A DNA stretch of 36,422 nucleotides, taken from assembly GCA_019187485.1 (NCBI GenBank), contig JABAQR010000072.1, positions 1 through 36,422 on the forward strand, read 5' to 3'. This document shows, piece by piece, positions 9,101 to 15,414 of the stretch; position 1 is the first letter of the stretch, and each line of letters begins with the position of its first letter. The translations under genes and the position numbers were made by a program. Under the pieces are notes generated by a model. The model saw nothing but the letters and a program-made list of their open reading frames with translations, was not told the origin of the DNA and ran no database searches. Source of the stretch: Lysobacterales bacterium. Its GTDB lineage: Bacteria > Pseudomonadota > Gammaproteobacteria > Xanthomonadales > SZUA-5.

Positions 9101-11074
9101 GCGCGCGTACAGGCCGGAGGGCGCATTGCCGGAGACCGCGATGCTGCCGCCGGCGAGCGTCAGGCCGCCGTTCGCGGTGGACTCGGAGATCGTTCCGGCC
9201 TGGTTGGACAGGCTGCTGGCCGCGTTCAGCGTCAGCACGACATTACCCGGTGCCTGCGCGGGTGCCAGTTGCAGTTGCAGCATCGCGACGACGTCGCCGG
9301 GCGCCGCGGCGTCGAGATTGAAGGGAATGAGGTTGCTGGCTTCGGCGTAGGCCACCAGATAGTTCACCGATCCTGCCGTGTAGCTCGAGGACGGTCCGAA
9401 GACTGGTGTCAACGTCGCGGCGATGCCCGCCGGCACGATGCTGCCACCGGTGACTGCCGCCGGCGCGAAGTCGACGCGGAAGGCAAGTCCCTGGATGCGC
9501 TCGCCGGCCGGGCGGTCGCGACCGAGCGGCGTCAGCGCGACGTCGCGCACGCGGATCGGGATCTGCACGGTGCTGCCGGCGACGCCGGCAGCGTTGCCGA
9601 GGCTGGCCGCATCGCTGCCGCCGTAGGCGAAGTTCGCCGAGAACTCGGAAGTGTTGCCGGCGGCGTCGGTGGCGGTCGCGGTGAGCACCCCGGGATTGGC
9701 CTGCAGCGGGATCGGCGCGTTGAAGCTGCCGTCGCCGCCGGCGCTGAAGCTGGCGCGCAGACTGCCCGATCCGCCGGCGCCGTTGGCGTGCGTGATCGAC
9801 TCGAAGACCTCGATCGTCGCATTTGCCGGCGCGCTGCCGGAGATCGTGTAGTTGCCACCGCCGGAGGACTGCACCGCCTCCAGCACCGGCCGGTTGAGCC
9901 AGCCGTTGGCGCCGATGTCGATGTCGCCGGGGTCGTTCGGCAAGGGACCCATGCAGCAGTCGAGTGCGATCGGCTTGCCGCCGGTGCCGTGGATGCGGTT
10001 GCCGGTGATGCGGTTGCGCTCGGCCGGCATGCGCGTGCGGAAGAGTTCGCCGCACAGGCCCGGCTGCGCGCCGGCACAGACCGGTTGTCCGTCGGTGCTG
10101 AAGCTGGTCGCCGCGGGCCCCGCGATCGCCAGCGTGAGCGCGGCCCAGCCGCCGCCTTCGGCGAACTCGAGCACGAAACTGTGCGCACCCACGCCGAGCA
10201 CGAGATTGCCGACCAGCGGCCCCGGACCGTTGCCGTCGATCAGCACGTTGCCATCGACGCGCAGGCGCAGGTTGTCGTCCAGCGGGTCGGCCGTGAAACT
10301 GTAGCTGCCGGCGCTCGCCACGGTCAGCGTGCCGCGCAGGCGCATGCCGAAGTTCTCGGTGAAGGAGCGCCCGAGCGCATCCACCAGCAAGGGCCCGCCG
10401 ACGCGGCGGAATCCGAACTGGGAGTCGTCGAAGGCGATCTGATCGAAGACCGCGATCAGATCCGGCGTCAGGCCAGCGAACTCCGGGTAGGCCGAGGTCG
10501 AGAACTCGACCACACGCACGCCAGCGCTGTTGTGATTGGCGATCGTGTTGCCCGGGCCGACGCGATTGTCGTTGCCGTCCTGAATCTCGATGCCGGCCTG
10601 GCCGCCGCCCGGTGCGACCGCTGCTCCGTCCAGGCGGACGCCGATCAGGCTGCACTCGACCACGTTGCCATCGGAATTGATGCGCAGGGTGCCGTCGTTC
10701 TGGAAGCCGAACAGCGCCAACCCGCGAATCGTGTGGCCACCACCCTGCAACCACAGCCCGGGGCCGCCGGGCCCGACCGCGCTGCCATCGATGCCGATGT
10801 CGGCGCTGCAATCGTCGTCGAGGTCGCCGTCGATGGTCGTCCCGGCCTCGGTGAGGTTGGGCAGCAGGTTGGCGAGCACGATGGTCTGTCCGGCCAGCAC
10901 CGGCGCGAAGTCGATGCTGCTCGCTTCGCCGTCGGAATTGGCCTGGTTCAACGCGTCGCGGAAGCTGCCGGCACCGCTGTCGGCGGTGTTGCCGACGATG
11001 AAGGTGGCGGCCGGCGCCAGCGCAGCGAGCGCGCACAGCACCAGTCCCGTTCCCCAAATTGTCCGTGCGTGCAT
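6161..11074 (-). CDS. Large secreted multidomain protein with cohesin-like domain and C-terminal dockerin
   Basis: A 1637-residue protein with a signal peptide (about 1-22). In order I see: a right-handed beta-helix-like part (about 25-190, with TADSGAGSFRDALNQAN near its start, resuming at about 345-375 with RNRITGNRIHGTGG); an inserted PA14-like module (about 195-320); an Ig-like segment (about 395-485); a cohesin-like domain (about 487-648); a fibronectin type III domain (about 650-738); a long repetitive beta-propeller-like region (about 745-1500) rich in W-G and Y/F-V motifs; another Fn3-like stretch; and a type I dockerin (about 1573-1637) with two calcium loops, GDANGNGTLEVADIF and GDADANGDGSVSVADIF. 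GGAGGGGAC precedes the ATG at good spacing. It leads the three-gene operon. Role is probably extracellular adhesion or polymer binding; no catalytic motif was recognised. Confidence 0.85.
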   Translation of the reverse strand: MHARTIWGTGLVLCALAALAPAATFIVGNTADSGAGSFRDALNQANSDGEASSIDFAPVLAGQTIVLANLLPNLTEAGTTIDGDLDDDCSADIGIDGSAVGPGGPGLWLQGGGHTIRGLALFGFQNDGTLRINSDGNVVECSLIGVRLDGAAVAPGGGQAGIEIQDGNDNRVGPGNTIANHNSAGVRVVEFSTSAYPEFAGLTPDLIAVFDQIAFDDSQFGFRRVGGPLLVDALGRSFTENFGMRLRGTLTVASAGSYSFTADPLDDNLRLRVDGNVLIDGNGPGPLVGNLVLGVGAHSFVLEFAEGGGWAALTLAIAGPAATSFSTDGQPVCAGAQPGLCGELFRTRMPAERNRITGNRIHGTGGKPIALDCCMGPLPNDPGDIDIGANGWLNRPVLEAVQSSGGGNYTISGSAPANATIEVFESITHANGAGGSGSLRASFSAGGDGSFNAPIPLQANPGVLTATATDAAGNTSEFSANFAYGGSDAASLGNAAGVAGSTVQIPIRVRDVALTPLGRDRPAGERIQGLAFRVDFAPAAVTGGSIVPAGIAATLTPVFGPSSSYTAGSVNYLVAYAEASNLIPFNLDAAAPGDVVAMLQLQLAPAQAPGNVVLTLNAASSLSNQAGTISESTANGGLTLAGGSIAVSGNAPSGLYARALSANSVRLRWNDPNLIETGFRIQRSADGNSYTDVQDVGADVTSFDDGGRSAGTLYYYRVLTLVGALAGGASNRATATTFPAVAAQVCIDPATTSRRWARSPDVVHTGSGWSLVYHAREDGSREQVYFQRLHDSTLAPLAPPVQLSNSATGATLAGLGWNGSHHAAIWLDQLRGAPGSPPVSGLRFLLFDADGTPRRGPRRLGTQPLGFLNLNEIVRPHWDGSHWGVFYPQLTLPFSSSVQFRRLAENGDTVVGPSAVHTSATHYAYDLDVAWQPLSGEYGLVFVSQQNDGNQILFQRVEESSGVAQLGVPAVIDSATGWDAYWGTSIVADPAGGWLIAWVECDVAGTECPAYTRRISPAGVPDAGGAVRVSPAAAGEERPRLVRRSGGYALFVDTFPQQQEVARYLLNAAGAADGSPAVPVSAFDGRASGRSRAASDGSRTLTVWSDATTTLEVAARLAAGDGSLGSIVALTSGHSPGNTTAVIVPGQPRVAVLGGGVVAAWPENASGQNLVHARIYNASGALQGEFAPLSATPASNRPGLAAVGQSFAVAWRSNTGQLRFARYASDGSVLVPELIVADGVGGGPVELGWDGEHYAAVFAQGGNYRFTRIAADGTVVTPHFVLPLGAIGASAALRIEWLGEGWALAWRNAQNGGLLYARIGADGSALQLPIQFAVPIPPFGASGDLSIAYDGNELGVAWAAFVGTDPPFNELYFTVVNRDGSSAFAPVAIHPGDLGTTPPQLHVAPGGFRLVYLADNEHTVGMRELSLERVAGGVNIVASRFLANRGSGSAATAHDGAGLAMAWRMGPTHDIHIETDACLADVSPPPCPELALAAANHSVRLTWPAVADPESGLWRHHVYRDGFLLAELPAAAMQFDDSGYDSATIHAYQVRAMNRAFAESVACPVRNFSTTVGDANGNGTLEVADIFYLINFLLASGPPPAGDADANGDGSVSVADIFFIINYFFGGGPPPTGVDGG

Positions 11075-11484
11075 GCGTCCCCTCCAGCAGAAGCGACGCG
11101 GCGATGTGCGTCAGCGGGGAAGCGGTCGGCCACGCGCCGGCGCACCTGGCCCGGCGGGGAGATCGGATCGACTCGGAGACGGCGCAGCGGCGCCGGAAAC
11201 GAACAGACCGGCGGCGGCCCCCATACCGCGGGGCCGCGCGGAAAGGCAGTTGCTGCGGCGGGATTCGCCCATTGCCCCTCCGGCTACAGCCGGTCTGTGG
11301 CCATCGTCTGCCTGCCCTGGGCGCAGGTCAAGCGCGCTCGTCGGGAAGTCGTCGCGAGGCGACGAACGGTGTGCGCTGCTCGGCAGCGGCCGTCGGGACG
11401 GCGGCCTTCCACAACGCTCGCATTGGAGGGCGGCGCTCCCGCGCCGCCACTGGTGGCCGCGCCATCGCGATGCGCACGTCGCGG
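11075..11484. other. Intergenic region upstream of the dockerin operon
   Basis: These 410 bp contain no supported gene. They lie between the stop of the methyltransferase and the start of the large secreted protein, both on the minus strand, so the left part should hold the promoter of the secreted-protein operon. I could not assign confident -35/-10 boxes. A GC hairpin at 11429-11436 with 11441-11448 (GGCGGCGC stem, loop TCCC) lies 37 bp past the methyltransferase stop and may mark its transcript end, although no T-run follows. Confidence 0.5.
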
Positions 11485-12552
11485 CTACCGGTGGTGTCGC
11501 AGCACCAGCAGACTGTGGCCGAGACCGATGCCGTCCACCTGCTCCTGCACCGCGAAGCCTCCGGCTCGCACCAGCGGCAGGAATTCACTGCATCGGTAGA
11601 AACGGGAATTGCCGTTGGCGAGCGCGGTGAAGTACAGCGAGGTGGCGTTAAGGCTCAGCGCTGCGGATTCGAAGCGCTGACGGTCGGGGAAGCACTCGAG
11701 CACGCACAGGGTCGCGCCGGTGGGCATCGCGGCGCCCACGCGGCGCAGGATATCGACCACCTGCGCCGACGAGAAACAGTCCAGGAACTGGCTCATCCAC
11801 CACACGTCGCCGTCCATCGGCAGCGCGCTTGTCGGGTCCAGCACATCGACCGGATGGAAGTCCACGCGCTCTGCATGTGCGGCGAGCTGCGCGCGCGCAA
11901 CCGCGAGCTGCTGCGGCAGGTCGACCAGGGTCAGGCGCACCTGCGGGTCGTGGCGCAGGCAGCGCAGGGCGAAGCGCCCGGTGTTGGCGCCGATGTCGAC
12001 GATCCGGCCGGGCCGTTGCGCGAAAAGGTAAGGCAACGCCTGCGCGTAGGCGGCGTCGCTGTAGTGGTGGTCGAAGGCGAACCAGCTGCGGTGCGCGCGT
12101 TCGGGCAGTTCGGCCAGGTGCGGGTAGATCGTTGGCCAGTCGCCGAACTCGGCAAGGCCGGCGGGACGGCCTTCGCGGACCGACTGGGTCAGGTTCGCGA
12201 GGCCGCGGTAACAGACATCTGCGCTGAAATCGAAGTTCGTGCGCGTCATTGCATCGTGCAGCAGGTAATGGCCAACGCGAGTCAGCGCGTAGCGGCCGCC
12301 GGATTCGGTGGCGATGCGCGCGGACAATCCCATGTCCAGCAGCACCGCCGCGCCGTAGGCACTGATCCCGCATTGCCGCGCGACTTCATCGGTGTGCAGG
12401 CCGGATGCGCCGGCCGCGTCCAGCGCCGCCAGCACCCCGAGATCGCGCAGGCTGCGCGCCGCCTGGAAGGCGAAGGGCGCGAAGGCGAGGTGCTGTGCGG
12501 CCTCCTTGGCCTCCAGCGCGGTCATCGGATCGTGCGCGTACCAATCGCCCAT
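11485..12552 (-). CDS. APE-associated class I methyltransferase
   Basis: A 355-residue SAM-dependent methyltransferase of the O-methyltransferase type found at the edge of aryl polyene clusters. An N-terminal helical/winged-helix part (about 10-100, with DPMTALEAKEAAQHLAFAP) is followed by a Rossmann domain with the SAM-binding motif IVDIGANTGRFALRC (about residues 180-195) and the acidic LVDLP strand. It probably methylates the aryl head group. The start at 12552 (MGDWYAHDP) is chosen because related proteins begin shortly before the DPMTALEAK block. The Shine-Dalgarno is weak and the ATG inside that block is an alternative. It is transcribed divergently from the main APE operon, 96 bp from the next start, as in other APE clusters. 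Confidence 0.85.
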   Translation of the reverse strand: MGDWYAHDPMTALEAKEAAQHLAFAPFAFQAARSLRDLGVLAALDAAGASGLHTDEVARQCGISAYGAAVLLDMGLSARIATESGGRYALTRVGHYLLHDAMTRTNFDFSADVCYRGLANLTQSVREGRPAGLAEFGDWPTIYPHLAELPERAHRSWFAFDHHYSDAAYAQALPYLFAQRPGRIVDIGANTGRFALRCLRHDPQVRLTLVDLPQQLAVARAQLAAHAERVDFHPVDVLDPTSALPMDGDVWWMSQFLDCFSSAQVVDILRRVGAAMPTGATLCVLECFPDRQRFESAALSLNATSLYFTALANGNSRFYRCSEFLPLVRAGGFAVQEQVDGIGLGHSLLVLRHHR

Positions 12553-12648
12553 ACCACCAGATTCGCAGTCCAGACCCGAGCATGCTACAGGCTCGCGCGG
12601 GTTCCTCCGCAGCGCTATTTTCGGCGCACCGCCTCGATCCGCCCGCGC
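12553..12648. promoter_or_regulatory. Divergent promoter region of the APE cluster
   Basis: A 96-bp gap between the methyltransferase start (minus) and the first gene of the main APE operon (plus). It must contain the promoters for both. It is locally less GC-rich, with GCTATTTTC at about 12614-12622 as a possible -10-like element on the plus strand. No operator is recognised. Confidence 0.4.
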
Positions 12649-13464
12649 ATGTCCGTCGCCGCACCGATCGTCGATTTCTGCGTGCAGGCCTGGTCGGCCT
12701 GGGCGCCCGGACTGGCCGACGCGGGAGCCTGGCGGGCTTGGGCGCGTGCGCCGCATCGGCCGGCCGGCGAAGGCAGACCGGAGCTGCCGCAGTACCCGAT
12801 GTTGCTGCGCCGACGCGCTGAACGGCTCGCGCGGATGGCGCTGCAAACGGTCGCGGAAGTGCGCACGCCGGCGCCCTGTCCGATGATCTACGCCTCGCCG
12901 CGCGGCGAAACCGCGCGCGCGGTGCCGCTGCTGCGCGAACTGGCGCAGACCGGCCAGGTCGCGCCGGGTCCGTTCAGCCTGGCGGTACACAACGCCGTCG
13001 CCGGCCTCGAGTCGATCGCGCATGCCGACACCGGCAGCTACGGCGCGATCGCTGCCGGCGGCGAGACCGCGGAAGCCGCGATCGTGGAGGCCTGCACGCT
13101 GCTCACCGACGGCGTCGGGAGCGTCATCGTCACCGTCTACGATGAACTCGTCCCGGACTGCTACCGCGCCTACGTCGAGGAACCGGATGCGCCGTACGCG
13201 TACTCGCTGCGGGTGGGACGTACGGGCGGGCCGCGCTTCGAACTGGCGTGGGGGCAGGGGGCACGGGGCACGGGGCATGGGGCACGAGGAGACGAAAGCC
13301 CGCCCAATCGCGAGGCTCCGGATCTTCCCGTGCCCCATGCCCCGTGCCCCGTGCCCCCTGCTCTCCCCCCACCCCTCCACGCCCTCCGTTTCCTCCTCTC
13401 CGACCACCCCACCCACCACCATGACGGATCGCATCGCCGCTGGACCTGGCGTCGTGCTGCCTGA
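12649..13464 (+). CDS. apeC: Ketosynthase-like protein (chain-length-factor type), APE cluster
   Basis: A 271-residue frame. Residues about 1-200 match the small ketoacyl-synthase N-terminal-like family found in APE clusters, with YASPRGETARAVPLLRELA and PGPFSLAVHNAVAGLESIAH, the position where true ketosynthases carry the catalytic Cys; none is present. As I recall, such a protein (ApeC) pairs with the ketosynthase ApeO as its chain-length factor in Xenorhabdus. Oddly, residues about 201-271 are not family-like. They are encoded by the long inverted repeat at 13254-13361 and beyond, reading GARGTGHGARG and Pro/His-rich sequence, and the frame overlaps the next gene by 44 bp. The original C-terminus has probably been replaced by repeat-encoded sequence. 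Confidence 0.75.
   Translation: MSVAAPIVDFCVQAWSAWAPGLADAGAWRAWARAPHRPAGEGRPELPQYPMLLRRRAERLARMALQTVAEVRTPAPCPMIYASPRGETARAVPLLRELAQTGQVAPGPFSLAVHNAVAGLESIAHADTGSYGAIAAGGETAEAAIVEACTLLTDGVGSVIVTVYDELVPDCYRAYVEEPDAPYAYSLRVGRTGGPRFELAWGQGARGTGHGARGDESPPNREAPDLPVPHAPCPVPPALPPPLHALRFLLSDHPTHHHDGSHRRWTWRRAA
13254..13361. repeat. 33-bp perfect inverted repeat of the GGGGCACGGGGCAT type
   Basis: The left arm 13254-13286 and right arm 13329-13361 are exact reverse complements over 33 bases, built from GGGGCAC and GGGGCAT units, with a 42-base loop (13287-13328). The element sits at the 3' end of the ketosynthase-like gene and supplies its C-terminal codons. Related words occur at 24153-24174. Confidence 0.95.
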
Positions 13465-14236
13465 GCCGCTGGACCGGCCGTGGCGGGTGCTCGCGACCGG
13501 CTTCTGTTTCGCGATGTTCGGCCTTGGCGGATTGTTGCTGCGCATGCTGGTGTTTCCACCGTTGCTGCTGGTCGCGCGTGATCGCATCCGCCGCGCGGAT
13601 CTGGCGCGCGCCTGCGTGCACCGCAGCTTCCGTTTTTTCATCGAACTGATGCGCCTGAGCGGTGTGCTGAGTTATGAGATCGAAGGCCTGGACCGCTTGC
13701 GCCGGCGCGGCCTGCTGGTGCTGGCCAACCATCCGACTCTGATCGACGTGGTGTTCCTGATTTCGCTGATCGAGCACGCCACCTGCGTGGTCAAGGCCCC
13801 GCTCCGACGCAACCCGTTCACGCGCGGACCGGTGCTCGGCGCCGGCTACATCTGCAATGACGACCCGGAAGGGGCGATCGAGGACTGCCGGCAGGCGCTC
13901 GACGAGGGCGGCAACCTCGTGGTGTTCCCGGAGGGCACGCGCACCGCGGACGATGGCATCATCCGCCTGCGCCGCGGCGCCGCGCAGATCGCCGTGCGCT
14001 GCCGCCGCGACATCACCCCGGTGACGATTTCCTGCATACCGCGCAGCCTGACCCGCGCGATCCCGTGGTATGTCGTGCCGGTGCGGCCAATGCATTTCCG
14101 CATCCGCGTGCTCGACGACCTGCCGATCGCGTCGTACCTCGCCGACGACCCGCCCGAAGCGCTCGCCGCGCGCCACCTGACCGATGACCTGACACAGTTT
14201 TTCGCCAAGGAGACGAGTAGCCATGCAGGCGCTTGA
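13421..14236 (+). CDS. Lysophospholipid-type acyltransferase, APE cluster
   Basis: A 271-residue PlsC-like acyltransferase. An N-terminal hydrophobic stretch (about 22-52) is followed by the catalytic HxxxxD motif H104-PTLI-D109 in LANHPTLIDV and the substrate motif VFPEGTRT (EGTR at 171-174). Enzymes of this family transfer acyl chains from acyl-ACP or acyl-CoA to a lipid or glycerol acceptor at the inner membrane. In an APE cluster it is expected to help attach the polyene to a lipid carrier. The start ATG at 13421 lies after the inverted repeat and inside the read-through tail of the upstream frame. The last 14 bases overlap the first ACP gene. Confidence 0.88.
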   Translation: MTDRIAAGPGVVLPEPLDRPWRVLATGFCFAMFGLGGLLLRMLVFPPLLLVARDRIRRADLARACVHRSFRFFIELMRLSGVLSYEIEGLDRLRRRGLLVLANHPTLIDVVFLISLIEHATCVVKAPLRRNPFTRGPVLGAGYICNDDPEGAIEDCRQALDEGGNLVVFPEGTRTADDGIIRLRRGAAQIAVRCRRDITPVTISCIPRSLTRAIPWYVVPVRPMHFRIRVLDDLPIASYLADDPPEALAARHLTDDLTQFFAKETSSHAGA

Positions 14237-14483
14237 GTTGGAGATCAAGAACCTGATCATCGAGACCCTCGGTCTCGAGGACTTGAAACCCGAGGACATC
14301 GATTCCGCGGCGCCGCTGTTCGTCGAGGGCCTCGGCCTGGATTCCATCGACGCGCTCGATCTCGGTCTTGCGATCCAGCGCCGCTACGGCGTCCACATGT
14401 CGGCCGACGCCGAGGAGACCCGCCAGCACTTCCGCAGCGTACGCGCGCTGGCGGCGCTGGTGGCGAGCGCGCGCGGCGGCTGA
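14223..14483 (+). CDS. apeE: Acyl carrier protein, APE cluster (first)
   Basis: An 86-residue carrier protein with the phosphopantetheine site LGLDSIDALDLG; the modified serine is S41. The four-helix pattern and length are typical. It overlaps the acyltransferase gene by 14 bp. In characterised APE systems this carrier holds the aryl starter and growing chain. The assignment to apeE rather than apeF is by gene order only. Confidence 0.88.
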   Translation: MQALELEIKNLIIETLGLEDLKPEDIDSAAPLFVEGLGLDSIDALDLGLAIQRRYGVHMSADAEETRQHFRSVRALAALVASARGG

Positions 14484-14501
14484 CGCCATGTCGACAGGCG
14501 C

Positions 14502-14582
14502 GGGGCAGGGGGCAAGCGGCAGGGACCCGGCCTCGGCTCAGGATCCGACCGCAGCGCGCGCTCGTCCTCTCATCCCTGCCCC
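14502..14582. repeat. Palindromic spacer between the two ACP genes
   Basis: GGGGCAGGG at 14502-14510 is the reverse complement of CCCTGCCCC at 14574-14582. The intervening 63 bases hold no gene. This is one of the few non-overlapping gaps in the operon, and its composition (G-rich arm, mixed middle, C-rich arm) resembles the other inserted spacers in this cluster. Confidence 0.6.
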
Positions 14583-14617
14583 TCTCACCGCAGTTGCCGC
14601 TGCACAGGACATCCCGC

Positions 14618-14863
14618 ATGACCCGCGACGAACTCCACACCCGTCTGGTCGATGTGCTCGAACGCACCTTCGACATCGCCCGCGAGCGCATCCACCCCGA
14701 GGCGCGACTGGGCGAGGATCTCGACATCGACAGCATCGACGCAGTCGATCTGCTGGTCGAACTGAAGCAGATCACGGGTGTGCGTCTGCAACCCGAAGCG
14801 TTCAAGAGCGTGCGCACCGTCGGCGACGTGGTCGACGCACTGGTGGCGCTGCTGCCGCCGTGA
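14618..14863 (+). CDS. apeF: Acyl carrier protein, APE cluster (second)
   Basis: An 81-residue carrier protein with site GEDLDIDSIDAVDL; the phosphopantetheine serine is S39. The ATG at 14618 follows AGGA at suitable spacing. The stop overlaps the GTG start of the next gene (GTGA). Two ACPs per cluster are usual for APE systems. Naming as apeF follows gene order. Confidence 0.88.
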   Translation: MTRDELHTRLVDVLERTFDIARERIHPEARLGEDLDIDSIDAVDLLVELKQITGVRLQPEAFKSVRTVGDVVDALVALLPP

Positions 14864-15414
14864 AGTGCGGCGGTATCGCGGCGCTGCTGCTCGGCGCGCT
14901 GACGCTTGTCTACCCCGTCGCGGTGTACCTGAGCCTGGATCGTTTTGAACCGCGCTGGCTGGCTTTGCTGTTGTTGGCGATCGCGCTCGCGCGCCTGGGC
15001 GGCGGCCGCCGCGATCCGCTCGCCTGGGCCACTGCGGCGACCGCACTGGCGCTCGCGCTGCTGTCGGGCTGGTTCAACGCCTGGCTGCCGGTCAAGCTCT
15101 ATCCGGTGGCGGTCAACGCGCTGCTGCTGGTGCTGTTCGGGTTGTCACTCCGGCATCCGCCGAGCTTCGTCGAACGCCTCGCGCGCCTGCAGGAGCCGCA
15201 ACTGCCGGCGCACGCGGTGGCCTACACGCGGCGCGTGACCCAGGTCTGGTGCGGCTTCTTCGTGCTCAACGGCGGGATCGCGCTGTGGACCGCGCTCTAC
15301 GCCAGCCACGCCGCGTGGGCGCTGTACAACGGCCTGCTCGCCTATCTGCTGATGGGAGCACTGTTCGCCGGCGAATGGTGGGTGCGCCAACGGGTGCGCG
15401 CACGGCATGCCTGA
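14860..15414 (+). CDS. APE-cluster integral membrane protein
   Basis: A 184-residue hydrophobic protein starting with GTG at 14860, overlapping the ACP stop by four bases. Five to six membrane helices are predicted by eye (about 3-22, 30-46, 55-73, 80-95, 127-144, 152-172). It resembles the uncharacterised membrane protein (COG4648 type) found at this position in APE clusters, between the ACPs and the AMP-ligase. The 3' end overlaps the ligase gene by 8 bp. Function is unknown; a role in membrane placement of the synthase or lipid acceptor is only an inference. Confidence 0.8.
   Translation: MKCGGIAALLLGALTLVYPVAVYLSLDRFEPRWLALLLLAIALARLGGGRRDPLAWATAATALALALLSGWFNAWLPVKLYPVAVNALLLVLFGLSLRHPPSFVERLARLQEPQLPAHAVAYTRRVTQVWCGFFVLNGGIALWTALYASHAAWALYNGLLAYLLMGALFAGEWWVRQRVRARHA

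Noticed and set aside
11429..11448. GC hairpin as intrinsic terminator of the methyltransferase gene
   Set aside because: No T-run follows on the minus strand, so it is noted only as a hairpin within the intergenic region.
5375..11599. A 2074-codon open frame on the plus strand opposite the secreted-protein operon
   Set aside because: The translation is Arg/Ala/Gly/His-rich without any domain, and it lies antisense to three clear secreted proteins. Such frames are expected opposite GC-rich codons.
12649..13464. A frameshift or broken gene at the end of apeC
   Set aside because: The frame is open through the repeat and the conserved part is complete, so it is better seen as an extension by inserted repeat than as a pseudogene.
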